From: Bacillus sp. CH140a_4T
GTDB lineage: Bacteria; Bacillota; Bacilli; Bacillales; Bacillaceae_G
Assembly (NCBI RefSeq): GCF_008923725.1
Contig: NZ_WBPF01000005.1
Span: 790,293 to 854,292, forward strand
Direction of reading: 5' to 3'
Length of the DNA: 64,000 nt
Within the stretch, counting starts at the first letter, position 1. Every line of letters begins with the position of its first letter. The notes beneath the pieces are model-generated. The model made no database searches. It was not told the origin of the DNA and saw only the letters and a list, made by a program, of their open reading frames with translations. A program made the position numbers and the translations under genes. Below, in pieces: positions 25,535 through 37,157 of this stretch.

Positions 25535-25602
25535 TCATTCCCATTTAAAAAGGAATCTAGATTCGATTTTATCAAGACCTAAATTGAAACAATTAATAAA
25601 TG

Positions 25603-25634
25603 AAAGGACATAACATATGTTATGCCCTTTCTTC
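25603..25634 (+). terminator. Probable terminator (palindromic stem)
   Basis: AAAGG-A-CATAACATATGTTATG-C-CCTTT is nearly self-complementary and is followed by a T-rich run, 70 bases after the quinone reductase gene. Confidence 0.55.
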
Positions 25635-25781
25635 TTCAAATAACGGGCCTGTGTAAATTTGAAATAAATTTTGTGCTCATTGCTCAATTAAAACGCCCTT
25701 TAAGTAAATATGAATTTTTTATTTGTATATCGCTAAGAAATTATCATTTCACTTGTAAATAAGACTACGTACTAATTTATG

Positions 25782-26566
25782 CTAAAAACGAGAATTCACT
25801 CCTATAACGACAGTAGCGTCTAGTTCCTCATCTCTAGCCAATTTCGGAGTAAGCCCAGCATCAGCAAAAATTGCAAAGGTCTGTGTTGCCTGCATTTCGC
25901 TCGTTTCTATTAAAAGATGTCCTCCCGGTGCTAGCCAGAGAAATGCTTCTTTTGCTACTCTTCGCTGAATGTGAAGTCCATCCTCTCCCCCGTCAAGCGC
26001 TATCTTTGGTTCATGTAGGCGAGCTTCCTGTGGGAGCAGCTTTATTGCCTTGGTAGGAACATATGGTACGTTTGCAACTAGGGTATTCACACGACCTTTA
26101 AGTGAATGAGGCAAGGCATTATACAAGTCACCTTCAAAAACATGGCCACCAAAATTTGTTACGTTGCGGCTTGCACATCGGACTGCGACAGGGTCAATAT
26201 CAACAGAATACAATTCAACTCGTCCTAAAGCTTTCACCAGAGCTATACCCACAGCCCCTGACCCGCAACATAGATCAACGACGATATCATCAAAACATGA
26301 CAGGGCTTTTGCCTGGTGAACAAGAAACTCTGTACGGTGACGAGGCACGAAAACACCTCGGTCCACTCTTCTATCCGCAATCCACAGAAAGCTGCGTATC
26401 CAACAACATATTCAAGTGGTAAACCATGGGCCCGCATTTCCACCATTTTCTTTAGGTCCTCTGGTGTTTGTGCCTCTGACATAAGTAACCGGGCCTCATC
26501 TTCTGCGAAAACACACCCCGCGCTCTGAAGCCTGTTAATGATACATTTTTCCGTTTTATTTTCCAA
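25782..26566 (-). pseudogene. PrmC/HemK-like glutamine methyltransferase, frameshifted
   Basis: Two overlapping frames make one protein of about 260 residues. The first (from a TTG at 26566) gives the N-terminal helical domain up to EYVVGYAAFCGLRIEEW; the second continues VDRGVFVPRHRTEFLVHQAK, then the SAM motif VVDLCCGSGAVGIAL and NVPYVP, ending at 25782. The join is near 26360, where one base is missing (or two are extra). NVPY replaces the NPPY of PrmC, as in a PrmC-related family of unknown substrate. No convincing ribosome site is seen at 26566. Base composition looks more GC-rich than the neighbours, suggesting import. It is inactive unless the shift is a sequencing error. Confidence 0.85.
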
Positions 26567-26780
26567 AAAGAAATTAAATTCTCTCCCTATTTATCTCACC
26601 ACTTTTTCTTATTTATAACCCTGTATTCGTTAAAAATTGGAGATATCCTTTTCAACAAAGCAACCCTATTCAAAAAGTTACACCCTTATTCAATTAAATG
26701 ATCCAATTGTTGAACAAAGAAACACGCTACATAATGGATATTTTCACCAAAATATCCTAACCTAATTTTATAAATAGAAA

Positions 26781-26820
26781 TAAGAAAAGGAAGCTAGATT
26801 TCTCTAGCTTCCTTTTCTTA
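26781..26820 (-). terminator. Terminator of the histidine phosphatase gene
   Basis: An 18-bp perfect stem (26781-26798 with 26803-26820) has a TTTC loop and A/T-rich ends, directly beyond 26837. Confidence 0.88.
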
Positions 26821-26836
26821 TTTCTATATGATTTTT

Positions 26837-27547
26837 TTATATTTCCACACTTTCTTTCCCTTTTGCAACATAACTCATATCTCCAACAGACTCGACTGTG
26901 TATGTTCCATCTTGATATACAATCTTCGTCACACTAGCATTTTCCACTCCAAGTTTTGTTTTGCTGCTGTCTAACATTTCTATTAAAGCAGTAATCAAAA
27001 GCCCATGAACGACAACTAAAACGTTGCCAGCTCCATTTCCAGCAGCTTCTTCACTAATTTTATCAATCTCTGTTTTTATACGAGTAGAAAATAATTCCCA
27101 ATCTTCCGCCTGTTTCGTAGGATCTGCTGCTCTAATAAGATTAATCACTTCTTGAATAGAAAACTTCATAAGTTCTTCTGGTGATGAAACGCCCGCAGCT
27201 TTACCAATCGTTTCCCACATATTATCAAGTTTCTCACCTTCAAAAATACCGAAATTTAATTCTCGTAAATTTTTTCTTTTCTCAAGTTTCAACTTTGATT
27301 GCTCACTATATTTTAATACTAAATTAGCAGTTTCAATCGCTCGGCCGCTATCACTACTATATGCATTCGCAAAATGAACATCTTTTAATCCCATTCCTAA
27401 ATTAGAGGCAACTTCCACACCTTTTTCTACTAACGGAGAGTCTGCCCAACCTTGTGCGCGATGGTTCGTATTTAATATTGTTTTACCGTGTCTTGTCACA
27501 TATAACGTAACTACATTCTCATTGCTATCTGTTTCTCGATTCTTCAT
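26837..27547 (-). CDS. Histidine phosphatase family protein (phosphoglycerate mutase-like)
   Basis: 236 residues. The catalytic RHG motif is TRHGKTILN with His20 as the phospho-acceptor; YSSDSGRAIETANLVL carries the second arginine, RELNFGIFEGE the acid and VLVVVHG the second histidine. The family covers phosphoglycerate mutases, phytases and alpha-ribazole phosphatases; the inserted segment around residues 110-150 fits none of these firmly. AGGGAGAG lies before the ATG. It is a lone cytoplasmic enzyme of unknown substrate. Confidence 0.87.
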   Translation of the reverse strand: MKNRETDSNENVVTLYVTRHGKTILNTNHRAQGWADSPLVEKGVEVASNLGMGLKDVHFANAYSSDSGRAIETANLVLKYSEQSKLKLEKRKNLRELNFGIFEGEKLDNMWETIGKAAGVSSPEELMKFSIQEVINLIRAADPTKQAEDWELFSTRIKTEIDKISEEAAGNGAGNVLVVVHGLLITALIEMLDSSKTKLGVENASVTKIVYQDGTYTVESVGDMSYVAKGKESVEI

Positions 27548-27635
27548 TCAATTCTCTCCCTTTACATTTCTATATCAATTTTACCACCTTAATTATTCAT
27601 TGAGCAAAATATACGTAAGTAAATTTACTTAATAA

Positions 27636-27674
27636 AAAAGCTATCTTTCTGTATATCCCTACAAAAAGATAGCA
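27636..27674 (-). terminator. Terminator of the mutS2-like/acetyltransferase operon
   Basis: GCTATCTTT and AAAGATAGC pair, with TTTTTT following on the minus strand, 33 bases beyond 27706. Confidence 0.8.
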
Positions 27675-27705
27675 TCTTTTATGATTGTATTTTCAACCGA
27701 TACTC

Positions 27706-28230
27706 TTACTCAGCAAAAGCACTCGAATATTGCACAACTCCTTCTACACCTTGCAGAGCGTTCTCGCTTAGCTCAATCACCATAAACACTTCATCTGGCA
27801 CTTCAAATGGTGCTTTTATATTCCACTCACTTGCTTTCTTAAAGCCAAATTTCGGATAGTACTCTGAATGTCCTAACACTACAACTGATCCGTATCCAAG
27901 TTCTTTCGCTTTTTCTAACGCAGCTACAATAAGTTTTCCGCCAATTCCTTTTTTCTGATGATTTGGAGCAACTGAAACCGGTGCAAGTGCTAACGATTCT
28001 ACAGAAGTTCCATCCTGTTCAATCGTAATTTTGGATAACATAATGTGACCAACGATTTCCTCATCTACTGCAACGATTGATAATTCAGGAATAAACGCGT
28101 CACATTCTCTAATACGTTTTACAAGTGCATGTTCTGTTTTATCGCTAAATTCTTCATGTAAAAATGCTTGTTGTACAACTTCTTCTGTTTTTCTATAATC
28201 GTTTTTTTGTTCTTGTCTAATCGTTACCAT
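27706..28230 (-). CDS. GNAT N-acetyltransferase (YhbS-like)
   Basis: 174 residues with the GNAT core: the VSVAPNHQKKGIGGKLIVAA acetyl-CoA motif near residue 90 and YYPKFGFKKASEW near 130, a YhbS-type ending. AGAGG precedes the ATG by 10 bases. It starts 6 bases after the stop of the MutS2-like gene, so they are co-transcribed, although no functional link is known. The substrate is unknown. Confidence 0.86.
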   Translation of the reverse strand: MVTIRQEQKNDYRKTEEVVQQAFLHEEFSDKTEHALVKRIRECDAFIPELSIVAVDEEIVGHIMLSKITIEQDGTSVESLALAPVSVAPNHQKKGIGGKLIVAALEKAKELGYGSVVVLGHSEYYPKFGFKKASEWNIKAPFEVPDEVFMVIELSENALQGVEGVVQYSSAFAE

Positions 28231-28236
28231 TTTAAC

Positions 28237-30138
28237 TTAGCCTCTATTCTTCCTTATTTCTTTTTGGATTTTACGAAGCGCTTTTTTCGATCCGCGCTCT
28301 ATATCATGTTGCATTTTTCTTTCTTTATAATCGACAAATAGTGTATTTAAATCATATCCCTCTGGGTATAATTCCTTTGCTGCTACCTCTAAAGTGATAC
28401 GTTTTACATTCACTTCAACAAATTCACCGTTATAATATACAACGACGTTATAGAAATTATCTATTTCCTTATAGATAATACCAAAATCATCATAATCTAA
28501 TACATTTACACGATCGCCGATTTTGTACTCGTAATGGTTTTCTCTTTTTTCTTGCACAAATTTCGGTTTTCTAATTTTACTTTCATTCACTTTTTCTAGA
28601 GCATATTCTTTATTTCCCATATACGCTTTCGCTCTTTGCAGTACACGCTCTCTTACGTTCATTTTATTCGCAATCCAAAGTGCATTACTTTCTCCTGATT
28701 TACCGATCACTAATTTATAAAGTGGTTCTAGCGTCTCACTATTAAACTGCATCGCTGCGTTCATAAAATCATCATGCATTTCTGAGAATCGTTTAATTTC
28801 ACCGTAATGCGTACTCGCAACTGTAATACATCCCGCAAGATAAAACTCCTCTAAAATAGAAATTGCAAGTGCTGCCCCTTCATTCGGTTCAGTCCCACTT
28901 CCTATTTCATCAAATAGCAGCAACGTATTATTATTTGACATCCTCATAATTTCAGATAGATTTTTCATATGAGATGAAAATGTACTTAGTGCATTTTCGA
29001 GACTTTGATTATCACCAATATCTACAAACACATTTTCGAAAATAGCAATTTCTGTTTCTTTATCTCCAGCAATGTGCAAACCTGACATTGTCGCTAAAGT
29101 TAACAATCCGATTGTTTTTAATACAATTGTTTTCCCGCCTGCATTTGGTCCTGTAATAATTAAACTACGATAGTTTTGACCGATTTCAAAGTTTAACGGT
29201 ACTACTTTCCCACTTAAAAGTGGATGCTTACAATTTACTAAATGAATGTAGCCATGATCATTTAACTTCGGCTCTATTCCATCGATTGATTTACTAAACT
29301 TCGCTTTCGCAAATACCATATCATATTGACTAATTAACTCCATGTTAATCTTTATACTATAAATGTTTTCTAACACCATTCCTGATAAAGTCGCTAAAAT
29401 TTGATACTCTTCCATCGCTTCTTCTGCTTTCAAACTTGCGAGTTCCGCATTTAACTTTGTAACCGTATGCGGTTCTATAAATACAGTAGAACCTTTAGCA
29501 GACGCTTCAACTATACTTCCCGCAACTTGATTTTTATAAGAAGATTTAATTGGAATTGTATACCTATCATCCTTCTTACTAATAAAGAATTCTTGAATAT
29601 ACTTCTTATTCGTACTACTATTTAAAAACTTTGTTAAACGTTCTTTTATTTTTCCATCTACCGAATCAATGTTATTTCGAATTCTTTTTAGCTCTTTACT
29701 AGCAGCTGCATCAATGCTATTTCCTTTAATGGAAAAATTAATTTCCTCTTCAATACTTTTAAATTCAGTCATTGAATTTGCATAAGAAGCTAATACTGGC
29801 GCAAAAAATTCTTTATCTAACATAAACTTTTTAATCTTTCTACAGCCGCGTAAAAAGTCTGAAACACTTACTAACTCTTCAGGATCTAAAATCATCCCTT
29901 TTTCTAATTTTTGAATTGTACTACCAATATTTGAAATACCGAAGAAAGGAACATGCCCTTCTGCATCTACTATAGCTCGTGCTTCCGTCGTTTCATTCAA
30001 GCGATTCCTCACTACTTTTATACTCGTACTCGGTTCTAATTTATTTAATAATTCCTTACCTAATCCACTTACACAATAAGATTTCACTATATCCTTTAAT
30101 TCGTTATATTGTAACTTTTCAAAAGTCATCGTATTCAT
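28237..30138 (-). CDS. MutS2-like ATPase without Smr nuclease domain
   Basis: 633 residues. It has the MutS2 core and long clamp helices (about residues 1-300), Walker A GPNAGGKT at 330-337, Walker B LLLFDEIGSGTEPNEG, and VASTHYGEIKRF. After residue 540 comes a KOW/SH3-like segment (YKIGDRVNVLDYDDFGIIYK). True MutS2 is about 780 residues and ends in an Smr endonuclease domain that is missing here; the chain stops at QKEIRKNRG. MutS2 acts on stalled ribosomes and recombination intermediates; this paralogue probably binds nucleic acid or ribosomes without cutting. GAGGAGA lies before the ATG at 30138. Confidence 0.87.
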   Translation of the reverse strand: MNTMTFEKLQYNELKDIVKSYCVSGLGKELLNKLEPSTSIKVVRNRLNETTEARAIVDAEGHVPFFGISNIGSTIQKLEKGMILDPEELVSVSDFLRGCRKIKKFMLDKEFFAPVLASYANSMTEFKSIEEEINFSIKGNSIDAAASKELKRIRNNIDSVDGKIKERLTKFLNSSTNKKYIQEFFISKKDDRYTIPIKSSYKNQVAGSIVEASAKGSTVFIEPHTVTKLNAELASLKAEEAMEEYQILATLSGMVLENIYSIKINMELISQYDMVFAKAKFSKSIDGIEPKLNDHGYIHLVNCKHPLLSGKVVPLNFEIGQNYRSLIITGPNAGGKTIVLKTIGLLTLATMSGLHIAGDKETEIAIFENVFVDIGDNQSLENALSTFSSHMKNLSEIMRMSNNNTLLLFDEIGSGTEPNEGAALAISILEEFYLAGCITVASTHYGEIKRFSEMHDDFMNAAMQFNSETLEPLYKLVIGKSGESNALWIANKMNVRERVLQRAKAYMGNKEYALEKVNESKIRKPKFVQEKRENHYEYKIGDRVNVLDYDDFGIIYKEIDNFYNVVVYYNGEFVEVNVKRITLEVAAKELYPEGYDLNTLFVDYKERKMQHDIERGSKKALRKIQKEIRKNRG

Positions 30139-30251
30139 TTTGTTTCTCCTCACTATGATTGATTTTTATCATAAATGAAGATACCTACCCATTAGATTCC
30201 AATGAGCCCTACATGATTCAATTACCATTTTTATACATTAAAAATATACGT

Positions 30252-30281
30252 AAAAAAGCTGCGGGGATACCGCAGCTTTTA
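30252..30281 (-). terminator. Hairpin terminator
   Basis: AAAAGCTGCGG and CCGCAGCTTTT form a compact stem. It lies just past a short membrane-protein-like frame that ends at 30285 on the minus strand. Confidence 0.8.
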
Positions 30282-30284
30282 CAT

Positions 30285-30392
30285 TTACAAGGCATGAGTA
30301 ATAACATATGAGGAAATAAGCCATAAAAAAGCAGTTGGCAATCCCATTATTACACGCTTTATAAAGTATTGTAGGTATCTTCATAGGTATCG
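30285..30392 (-). pseudogene. Possible gene remnant: C-terminal membrane span with terminator
   Basis: In the roughly 500-base gene-free stretch 30139-30642 one minus-strand frame reads RYLQYFIKRVIMGLPTAFLW then LISSYVITHAL before a stop, closely followed by a good terminator. There is no start with a ribosome site and a stop precedes it, so it looks like the tail of a deleted membrane protein gene. Nothing else was seen in the stretch. Confidence 0.3.
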
Positions 30393-30642
30393 AAATAAAT
30401 CCATGACAAAATTAGGGGTATGGTATACATAAAAATCCCCTGTTCTTATCCGATTTATTTCATTAAATTTTTCCTATTTAGTACCTACCGCACTCACAAA
30501 AAGCACCTCTCATTAATTTATATTATAGTCATTGAAATCTAATTTACTGAAATCATCATACTATATGTTTTGTGAGAAGTAAAGGTGTCAGACTATTACC
30601 TTTCATACCTTACTAAGGACATCTTTTTCTGATAATACTCTT

Positions 30643-31359
30643 TTACTTTATATATTGTAAAATCTTTATATACTCATTTCTTTTCTCAAGGGTATTTTTC
30701 GCATCTTCAGCCGTTACTAAATACTCTACCGCAATATGTTGTAAAACATCCTTATTAATATTGGGTAGCTGGATCGTTATCTCTCCCACACTACTCTTAC
30801 TATTTTCAATCGTTTTATTGAATTCCCTTACACTTCTTGCAGCCTCCGCTACTGTTTCCATATGTACAGGATTGTTTACATCTAAAACAGTATTACTTCT
30901 AAAAACTACTGTATAATACTGCTTCAAATTTTTCTTCGCTATTTCTTTCTCTTCACTTTTATCGAAAACAGTATCCCCCGCCTGTATTCGATTGAAAATA
31001 AGCATAGTATTATTCTCTCTTTTTTCATAATATGTATTGAATCTTTCTTGTAAATTATTTGCTTCTTTTTTTATTTTATAGTTATCATTATTTACTTTTG
31101 GAGAGACTTGTCCCTCGAAAGAAATTTGAAATTGCAAATACGGTTCATCAACTTGCTGTACAGTAACTATCCGCCACTTTGGACCAAGGAAATCCTTTCC
31201 ATTATCCAATGTTTCAACACTGTTTAATTTAACAGACATACCATACTCAGCTTTTGTATAACTTTTTGCTGTTTGTTCAATTTCTTCATCCGATATATCA
31301 CATGATGTTAATAGTAGTAAACTAAACATTATGCTATATTTCATTATTGTTCTTTTCAT
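30643..31359 (-). CDS. Lipoprotein of unknown function
   Basis: 238 residues with an N-terminal lipoprotein signal: basic start, hydrophobic core and lipobox LLTSC with Cys20 as the lipidated residue. The rest is a charged, Glu/Lys/Asn-rich soluble domain facing outward, with no cysteines after the lipobox. AAAAGGAGAGG precedes the ATG. No family is recognised. It is divergent from the collagen-like gene, with repeated TTTACACT elements in between. Confidence 0.8.
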   Translation of the reverse strand: MKRTIMKYSIMFSLLLLTSCDISDEEIEQTAKSYTKAEYGMSVKLNSVETLDNGKDFLGPKWRIVTVQQVDEPYLQFQISFEGQVSPKVNNDNYKIKKEANNLQERFNTYYEKRENNTMLIFNRIQAGDTVFDKSEEKEIAKKNLKQYYTVVFRSNTVLDVNNPVHMETVAEAARSVREFNKTIENSKSSVGEITIQLPNINKDVLQHIAVEYLVTAEDAKNTLEKRNEYIKILQYIK

Positions 31360-31451
31360 ATTGCCTCTCCTTTTGCTACTACTTCCTATACAAAAGTTTC
31401 CTTATCAATTTTAAATTACGATTTATATAAAGAACTTCTTTTAATAACTAC

Positions 31452-31509
31452 AAGTGTAAAAACACCCATTTATTATCATTTTACACTTATAGTGTAATTT
31501 TACACTATA
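31452..31509. promoter_or_regulatory. Repeated TTTTACACT elements, possible operator cluster
   Basis: AAGTGTAAAA (31452-31461), TTTTACACTT (31479-31488) and TTTTACACTATA (31498-31509) are copies of one element in both orientations; TACACTTATAGTGTA at 31482-31496 is a 15-base dyad. They lie in the 378-base divergent region between the lipoprotein and exosporium genes. The protein that binds them is unknown. Confidence 0.5.
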
Positions 31510-31736
31510 TTCATTTTATCGTAAAGCAAATATCATATCTATTTAAATCACGTTAAAAACATACTAATATTTAATTCTATAGCAATCACAATACTGTTTT
31601 TTATTGTATCGAACTTTAAAGTAATAACTTTAATTTCACTGCAAAAAAATTAAAAAAGCGCCTCCGCTATTGCGAATGTCATTTACTTTCCCTAATACAT
31701 TTAATAATTATGACAAGCAATCATAGGAGGTTACTA

Positions 31737-32559
<823 letters not shown>

Positions 32560-32600
32560 TTCATTTATGAAAATAAAAATCTAGGAATGATAACAATATA

Positions 32601-32646
32601 AAAAGAAGAGGAAGACTTATATTTCAGTCTTCCTCTTCTTTTTTAT
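32601..32646. terminator. Bidirectional terminator
   Basis: A 17-bp stem (32601-32617 with 32626-32642) with T-runs on both strands lies between the convergent exosporium and amylase genes. Confidence 0.88.
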
Positions 32647-32653
32647 CACCAAT

Positions 32654-34297
<1,644 letters not shown>

Positions 34298-34411
34298 TTA
34301 TTTTTTAATCTAACTTCAAATATTCAACAAATACTTCACCGTAGTTTTTATTTCACATCTTATTCAAAATTGTTTACAATTTATCTATAAAAGCATAACG
34401 GAGGGATTTCT

Positions 34412-35203
34412 ATGACGGACTTTCAAAAACATTTTTTTGCGCGATTACATATAGAAGAAATACACAAAGTTTCATTCGAAGATTTACCTAACATTATGTA
34501 CGCGATGGCACAAACTGTCCCTTTTGAAAACTTAAATATTCTCGAAAACAACTTTACAGAAATATCAAAAGAAAATCTAAAAGAAAAAATTTTAGTGAAC
34601 AACCGTGGCGGTCTTTGTTATGAACTCAATCCTACTATGTATTACTTCCTTAAAGAGGCTGGATTTGATGTTCATCTCATTTCAGGAACAGTGTACAATG
34701 CTGCAAATTCTATATGGGCTGTTGATTCTGGCCATATCGCAACCGTTTTAACACATCATAATGAACTTTATTTAATTGAAGTAGGATTCGGCTCATACTT
34801 ACCTCTTGCTCCTATCCCTTTCTCAGGTGAAGTCATTCACTCCGTTACAGGAAATTATCGTATTCGTAAAGAAATGACCGAAAAGGGCAACTACATGTTA
34901 GAGATGCGTAAAAACAATGAGTTTTTGGATCAATCTTCTACTGATGATTGGACGTTAGGATATGCATTTTATATAGAAGAAGTGAATGAAGAAAAAGCAA
35001 ATGCGGCACAAAAAATTATCGTTGAACATGAGGACTCACCATTTAACAAAGTACCTCTTATTGTAAAACTAACTGAAGATGGGCATGCATCTTTAACAAA
35101 GGATAGTCTAACAATAGCGAAAAGCGGTAAAAAAACGAAAGAACATGTTACAGATGTGCAATATAAAAATCTTTTACATGCAAAATTCGGAATTACATTA
35201 TAA
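34412..35203 (+). CDS. nat: Arylamine N-acetyltransferase with Cys-His-Glu triad
   Basis: 263 residues. The catalytic cysteine is Cys69 in RGGLCYE, the histidine His108 in GHIATVL, and the third residue is Glu123 in LIEVGFG where almost all NATs have Asp (DVGFG). An active Cys-His-Glu NAT has been described from B. cereus, so this is probably that enzyme rather than a defective one. It transfers acetyl from acetyl-CoA to arylamines and hydrazines in the cytoplasm. GGAGGG precedes the ATG. It is a single gene, divergent from the amylase gene. Confidence 0.92.
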   Translation: MTDFQKHFFARLHIEEIHKVSFEDLPNIMYAMAQTVPFENLNILENNFTEISKENLKEKILVNNRGGLCYELNPTMYYFLKEAGFDVHLISGTVYNAANSIWAVDSGHIATVLTHHNELYLIEVGFGSYLPLAPIPFSGEVIHSVTGNYRIRKEMTEKGNYMLEMRKNNEFLDQSSTDDWTLGYAFYIEEVNEEKANAAQKIIVEHEDSPFNKVPLIVKLTEDGHASLTKDSLTIAKSGKKTKEHVTDVQYKNLLHAKFGITL

Positions 35204-35209
35204 TTTTTT

Positions 35210-35238
35210 AAGCCTTGCCATTTTAGCAAGGCTTTTCA
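35210..35238 (+). terminator. Rho-independent terminator
   Basis: AAGCCTTGC and GCAAGGCTT pair with a 7-base loop, then TT. Confidence 0.75.
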
Positions 35239-35320
35239 TTTTCCAGCAGGGATTTTTTGCAATTTGTTGTATTTCATAGTTATATAGGAATATAACTACA
35301 TATTTAGAAAGGAAATGATT

Positions 35321-37108
35321 ATGACTGAACTTAAAGATCGACTACAAGTAGATGAGAAAGAAAAATGGGATTTAACGGATATCTACCATAGCATTGAAGA
35401 CTGGGAAAGTGATTTTCATAAAATTGAAGTATTAACGAAAGAATTACACGAGTTTAATGGAAATATTTACGATGGTAATAGTTTATTAGCTTATTTAACA
35501 AAGAGTGAAGAAATATCTAGCATAATATCTTTAATGTTCGCTTATGCACGATTACAATCTGACCTTGATACGCGCGATACTGACGCTCAATCTCTTGTCG
35601 ATAAAGTGTCACAATTACATGTGAAAGTAAGCGCGGCTAAATCTTTCTTTTCTCCATTCTTACTTAGCGTAGATGAAAACACATTACATTCTTACATAGA
35701 AGAGGCAGAAGGCTTACAATATTATAAAGAAGACTTATTTGAATTATACCGTTATAAAAAACACGTATTGAATAAGGACCAAGAAGAGATTTTATCACAA
35801 ATGGGCGAAGCACTTTCCTCTCCTCAGCATACATATGGCATGTTAAATAATGCGGATATTCTATTTGGTGAAATTACGACTGATGATGGAGAGAAAGTAA
35901 ATTTAACACGTGGAATGTATGCAAAGTTAATAGAAGATGAGGATCGCGAGAAACGTAAAGAAGCCTATAAAGCTTATTACAAGCCATACGTACAATTAAA
36001 AAATTCTATCGCTTCTACTCTATCTGCTGCTATTAAAAATAATGTTACTGTTTCAAAGCTAAGAAACTATCCATCAGCTTTAGAAAAGTCATTATTTGGC
36101 GACATGGTTCCGAAAGAAGTTTATGAAAATTTAATTGAGACGACGAAAAAAAATATTCAATCACTACATACTTATAATGAACTTCGAAAAGAAAAATTAC
36201 ATGTAGATGAACTACGTCAATACGACTTAAGCGTTGATTTAGTAGCTGGTGTAAAACAAGACATTCCATACGATAAAGCGTTTGACATTATGATTGAATC
36301 ACTAGCTCCATTAGGCGAAGAGTATATTGAAACATTAAAAAGCTTTAAAGATAAACGTTATATCGATGTGAGAGAAACACCCGGAAAACGTTCCGGCGCT
36401 TATAACTTTGGTGTATATGGTGTTCATCCTTTCATTCTTTTAAATCATCACGATGATTTAAATAGCCTTTTCACTCTTACTCATGAATGTGGACATGGTA
36501 TGCATACGCATTACTCACACGGATACCAACCAAGAATTTCTGCACACTATACTATTTTTGTCGCAGAAGTCGCTTCAACAGTAAACGAAGTACTATTAAT
36601 TCATCATTTATTAAAAGAAGCAAAAGATGCTAATGTACGTAATCATTTAGTAAACCATTTCATCGACAAATTTAAAGGCACTTTCTTTACACAAATCATG
36701 TTCGCTGAGTTTGAAAAAATCACTCATGAAATGGCTCAGCAAGGTAAACCATTAAATGCCCAAGTCTTTAGCGAAGTTTATGAAAACTTATTTAGAGAGT
36801 ACAATGGCGACTCCCTCGTATTTGACGAAGAAGTAAAATATGGATGGGCTAGAATACCGCATTTCTATCGTCCATTTTATGTGTACAAATATGCAACTGG
36901 ATTCGCTTCTGCAATCCAAATTGCCGACAAATTATTGAGCGGCGATCCAAATGCTCAAAAACATTATATTGAATTCCTTAAAGGTGGAAGTTCTGACTAT
37001 CCTTTAAACTTACTGAAAAAAACTGGTGTTGATTTAACTACGCCAGAACCGATTGAAAGTGCACTAAATCGATTTAGCTCACTTGTTGAAGAGTTTTCAG
37101 CATTATAA
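35321..37108 (+). CDS. pepF: Oligoendopeptidase F
   Basis: A 595-residue M3 metallopeptidase. The zinc site is THECGHGMHTHYSHG (HExxH), and the downstream Glu helix is FVAEVASTVNEVLL. It cuts peptides of roughly 7-17 residues in the cytoplasm, and Bacillus homologues can degrade signalling peptides. AAAGGA lies 7 bases before the ATG at 35321; an ATG two codons upstream sits against that site. It is a single gene with its own terminator. A Rap-Phr system is encoded 20 kb away, but no link is shown. Confidence 0.93.
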   Translation: MTELKDRLQVDEKEKWDLTDIYHSIEDWESDFHKIEVLTKELHEFNGNIYDGNSLLAYLTKSEEISSIISLMFAYARLQSDLDTRDTDAQSLVDKVSQLHVKVSAAKSFFSPFLLSVDENTLHSYIEEAEGLQYYKEDLFELYRYKKHVLNKDQEEILSQMGEALSSPQHTYGMLNNADILFGEITTDDGEKVNLTRGMYAKLIEDEDREKRKEAYKAYYKPYVQLKNSIASTLSAAIKNNVTVSKLRNYPSALEKSLFGDMVPKEVYENLIETTKKNIQSLHTYNELRKEKLHVDELRQYDLSVDLVAGVKQDIPYDKAFDIMIESLAPLGEEYIETLKSFKDKRYIDVRETPGKRSGAYNFGVYGVHPFILLNHHDDLNSLFTLTHECGHGMHTHYSHGYQPRISAHYTIFVAEVASTVNEVLLIHHLLKEAKDANVRNHLVNHFIDKFKGTFFTQIMFAEFEKITHEMAQQGKPLNAQVFSEVYENLFREYNGDSLVFDEEVKYGWARIPHFYRPFYVYKYATGFASAIQIADKLLSGDPNAQKHYIEFLKGGSSDYPLNLLKKTGVDLTTPEPIESALNRFSSLVEEFSAL

Positions 37109-37146
37109 AAAGCATGCGGAGTGTAATACTCTGCATGCTTTTTTCA
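37109..37146. terminator. Bidirectional terminator
   Basis: AAAGCATGC-G-GAGT pairs with ACTC-T-GCATGCTTT, with T-runs, between pepF and the convergent deiminase gene. Confidence 0.87.
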
Positions 37147-37157
37147 TTTCGGTTGCT

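Noticed and set aside
30285-30347. 20-codon frame starting MGLPTAFLWL as a small gene
   Set aside because: No ribosome site precedes its ATG and the frame extends upstream to a stop; it is better explained as a gene remnant.
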